From NCBI GenBank assembly GCA_937952875.1, contig CALFDI010000269.1, positions 1 through 15,793 on the forward strand: a stretch of 15,793 nt of DNA. Direction: 5' to 3'. Source of the DNA: an uncultured Verrucomicrobiales bacterium (lineage in GTDB: Bacteria; Verrucomicrobiota; Verrucomicrobiia; Verrucomicrobiales; Akkermansiaceae). Within the stretch, counting starts at the first letter, position 1. The number at the start of each line of letters is the position of its first letter. Made by a program: the position numbers and the translations under genes. Shown here piece by piece: positions 15,762 through 15,793 of the stretch. The notes beneath the pieces were generated by a model that made no database searches, was not told the DNA's origin, and saw nothing but the letters and a program-made list of their open reading frames with translations.

Positions 15762-15766
15762 GGAGG
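15762..15766 (+). promoter_or_regulatory. Shine-Dalgarno site of the gene entering the right edge
   Basis: GGAGG, extended as GGAGGTAA, lies 3 nt before the ATG at 15770. The match to the anti-SD sequence is the strongest in the window, though the spacing is short. It is the main evidence that a gene begins here. Confidence 0.5.
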
Positions 15767-15769
15767 TAA

Positions 15770-15793
15770 ATGGCTCTATTTGAGCGGTTGCGA
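15770..15793 (+). CDS. Start of a plus-strand gene cut by the right edge
   Basis: Only eight codons are visible (MALFERLR), reading open to the window edge after a strong GGAGG site. This is too short to identify. A short Met-hydrophobic-Phe-basic start of this kind is seen in several cytoplasmic proteins, FtsY among them, but that is only a resemblance. The 221 nt between it and the divergent kinase-like gene hold no convincing promoter or other gene on either strand. Confidence 0.45.

Overview
The window most likely comes from a Verrucomicrobiota (PVC superphylum) genome of moderate GC. The main evidence is the cluster encoding a PSCyt1-DUF1549-DUF1553 protein, a Tat-exported DUF1501 protein and a Tat-type NHL propeller, a combination largely confined to Verrucomicrobia and Planctomycetes. 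A membrane-anchored kinase-like TPR protein, a SWIM-SNF2 protein and a PAS-AraC regulator fit the same origin. The assignment rests on gene content only; no rRNA is present. I see no tRNA, CRISPR array, insertion sequence or phage gene.

Left part (1-1629). The beginning of a YegP/DUF1508 gene runs off the left edge on the minus strand. Next on the same strand is an unrecognised three-helix membrane protein whose cytoplasmic loop contains a 15-residue stretch very like the YegP core motif. A plus-strand gene for a small, highly charged helical protein follows; it is preceded by a perfect 10-bp hairpin and a good ribosome binding site that moves its start to 1396.

Centre (1678-7991). Three tightly spaced minus-strand genes form an operon, transcribed as cytochrome-like PSCyt1/DUF1549/DUF1553 protein, then DUF1501 protein (ATGA overlap), then NHL propeller (12-nt gap). 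All three look exported (one Sec-type, two Tat-type). A PAS-AraC regulator is divergent from this operon. The 69-bp divergent region holds a 16-bp dyad placed over the -35 positions of both candidate promoters, so the regulator probably senses a small molecule and controls the operon and itself. The substrate of the exported system is not identifiable.

Right part (8040-15793). A SWIM-SNF2 ATPase follows the regulator on the same strand. After about 220 nt with no convincing gene comes a NodT-type outer membrane efflux lipoprotein without its pump partners. Convergent to it, with only 6 nt between stop codons, is a large kinase-like, single-TM, TPR protein in which the catalytic Asp is Asn and the DFG motif is DWA, suggesting a pseudokinase or atypical kinase. 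The start of another plus-strand gene with a strong Shine-Dalgarno site is cut by the right edge.

Most starts here lack a Shine-Dalgarno sequence. At two unrelated genes a promoter-like -10 element sits 6 nt before the ATG, within a nearly identical 14-nt block, which suggests leaderless mRNAs.
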